A stretch of DNA of 15,058 nucleotides from DATEMK01 sp035275625 (GTDB lineage: Bacteria > Bacteroidota > Bacteroidia > AKYH767-A > OLB10), in NCBI GenBank assembly GCA_035275625.1, contig DATEMK010000132.1, forward strand, positions 1 through 15,058, in the 5' to 3' direction. The notes beneath the pieces are model-generated. The model ran no database searches, had not been told where the DNA came from, and saw only the letters and a list, made by a program, of their open reading frames with translations. Positions 13,986-15,058 of the stretch are shown one piece after another. Positions within the stretch are counted from its first letter, which is position 1; the number at the start of each line of letters is the position of its first letter. Both the position numbers and the translations under genes were made by a program.

Positions 13986-15058
13986 ATGCAGATTGCAGAA
14001 TTATTTGAACCGGTTAACCTGTTATCCTATGAGGAGAAAGAATTCTATCAGCATGATTCTTTGCGGAAGAATATTAAAATTTACAGTGAGCCCAATAAGT
14101 TTCCGTCAGATGTTGATTTGGATATAGTAATAATAGGAGTGAATGAATTTCGCGGATCTGCATTCAGAACAAAGCAGCAAAATGTAGCTGATCCGATTCG
14201 TAAAAAATTATATTCACTAAAGAAACACAATCATTTTTGCCGTATTGCCGATATTGGAAATTTTGTGCCGGGTCATACGGTTGAAGATACTTATTTTGCT
14301 TTGGGGTCACTCATTACTGAATTGGTAGAAAAAAATATTTTTCCTATTATCCTGGGAGGAAGCCAGGATTTAACTTATGCCCAATACCGTGCTTACGAAA
14401 ATCTTGAACAGGTAATTAATATTGTCGGTGTTGATTCCCGCTTTGATTTGGGAGGACCGGATGATGCAATGAATTCCAAAACATGGTTAGGAAAAATTGT
14501 CCTCAAGCAGCCGAATTATCTTTTTAATTACAGCAACATCGGGCATCAGACCTATTTTGTCGGTCAGGAGCAGGTGCAGTTAATAGAACGATTATTTTTT
14601 GATGCCTATCGGCTGGGGCAGGTAAGAAGTGATCTCACTGAAGTGGAGCCTATTGTAAGAAGTGCGGATATTTTAACCTTTGACATGTCAAGTATCCGGT
14701 CGGGTGATGCTATAGCATGCTTCAATCCTTCGCCAAATGGTTTTTATGGGGAAGAAGCCTGCCAGATTATGATGTATGCAGGTGCGAGCGATAAACTTTC
14801 CGGACTTGGAATTTATGAATATGATCCTTCAAAAGATAAAAATGAACAAACGGCAGAATTAATTTCACAGATGATCTGGTATTTCATTGAAGGATTTACC
14901 AACCGTAAAAAAGATTTACCTTCACAAAGTGAACAGAGTTTTACAGTTTACCGCGTTCCTGTTTCAGGGAATAAGCAGGAAATCATTTTTTTGAAAAGCA
15001 AGCAGACAGAAAGATGGTGGATGGAACTGCCCTCTGATAAATCGAAAAACCGGATGAT
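13986..15058 (+). CDS. Arginase/formimidoylglutamase-fold protein, likely altered active site, C-terminus beyond window
   Basis: The frame is open for 357 codons from the ATG at 13986 to the edge. It matches the ureohydrolase family often labelled formimidoylglutamase in Bacteroidota. Family metal motifs can be placed, but are changed. IILGGSQDLTYA (121-132) has Gln127 where the metal-binding His of GGDHS is expected. GVDSRFDLGGP (148-158) keeps Asp150 and Asp154, but Arg152 replaces the second His. TFDMSSIRSGD (231-241) keeps Asp233, but Ser235 replaces an Asp. So three of the six usual manganese ligands are missing, and the name formimidoylglutamase should not be taken as proof of histidine degradation. 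It starts six bases after topA, so the two are probably co-transcribed. In many Bacteroidota this neighbourhood leads to gliding/type IX secretion genes, as I recall. Confidence 0.85.
   Translation, partial: MQIAELFEPVNLLSYEEKEFYQHDSLRKNIKIYSEPNKFPSDVDLDIVIIGVNEFRGSAFRTKQQNVADPIRKKLYSLKKHNHFCRIADIGNFVPGHTVEDTYFALGSLITELVEKNIFPIILGGSQDLTYAQYRAYENLEQVINIVGVDSRFDLGGPDDAMNSKTWLGKIVLKQPNYLFNYSNIGHQTYFVGQEQVQLIERLFFDAYRLGQVRSDLTEVEPIVRSADILTFDMSSIRSGDAIACFNPSPNGFYGEEACQIMMYAGASDKLSGLGIYEYDPSKDKNEQTAELISQMIWYFIEGFTNRKKDLPSQSEQSFTVYRVPVSGNKQEIIFLKSKQTERWWMELPSDKSKNRM

Noticed and set aside
13705..14127. Open frames around the topA 3' end (minus strand and third frame)
   Set aside because: They are by-products of the Lys-rich topA tail and the adjoining arginase-fold frame, with no start context or protein pattern.
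1..15058. RNA genes, CRISPR arrays, insertion sequences, prophage or replication origin
   Set aside because: Reading both strands I found no tRNA or rRNA segment, no regularly spaced direct repeats, no transposase or integrase motif and no origin-like box cluster.

Overview
The window is AT-rich chromosomal DNA from a member of the Bacteroidota, and it carries mostly housekeeping genes. The evidence is a promoter matching the phylum-specific TTTG / TAnnTTTG pattern, starts that do not rely on Shine-Dalgarno sites, a TopA without zinc ribbons but with GxFGPY repeats and a lysine tail, a lipoprotein LptE next to a sigma-54 activator lacking a receiver domain, and an arginase-fold gene directly behind topA. 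No rRNA, tRNA, CRISPR array or transposase gene was seen.

Left part (1-3011): a 5'-partial-window allantoinase (allB, minus) diverges from an XdhC-type xanthine dehydrogenase maturation factor (plus). Both belong to purine degradation (xanthine to urate, then allantoin to allantoate). A PhzF-family isomerase follows. Positions 3100-3901 hold a compact HigBA-like toxin-antitoxin pair with a candidate operator. The gap 3902-4196 separates converging transcription units with one intrinsic terminator for each side, a 9-bp tandem repeat and a long GC-rich palindrome.

Central block (4197-11244, minus): miaB, a sigma-54 activator, lptE, a TPR-tailed protein of unknown function and secG are closely packed and look co-transcribed. 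They combine tRNA modification, transcription control, LPS export and Sec export. groES-groEL follow, probably from their own promoter, which resembles a sigma-54 site (GG-N10-GC). A close match to the Bacteroidota promoter lies so near the second in-frame ATG of miaB that it decides the start of that gene.

Right part (11400-15058, plus): topA is followed after 6 bases by an arginase/formimidoylglutamase-fold protein that runs off the window. Three of the six canonical manganese ligands are replaced, so it may not be a ureohydrolase.

The most unusual signal is a set of small palindromic repeats, two of them inside reading frames. A 32-base GC-rich hairpin occurs once in allB and once in the TPR gene, in the same orientation and phase, and its stem shows a compensatory base-pair change. 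A second palindrome family lies in the same TPR gene, and another dispersed repeat forms the last codons and stop of xdhC.
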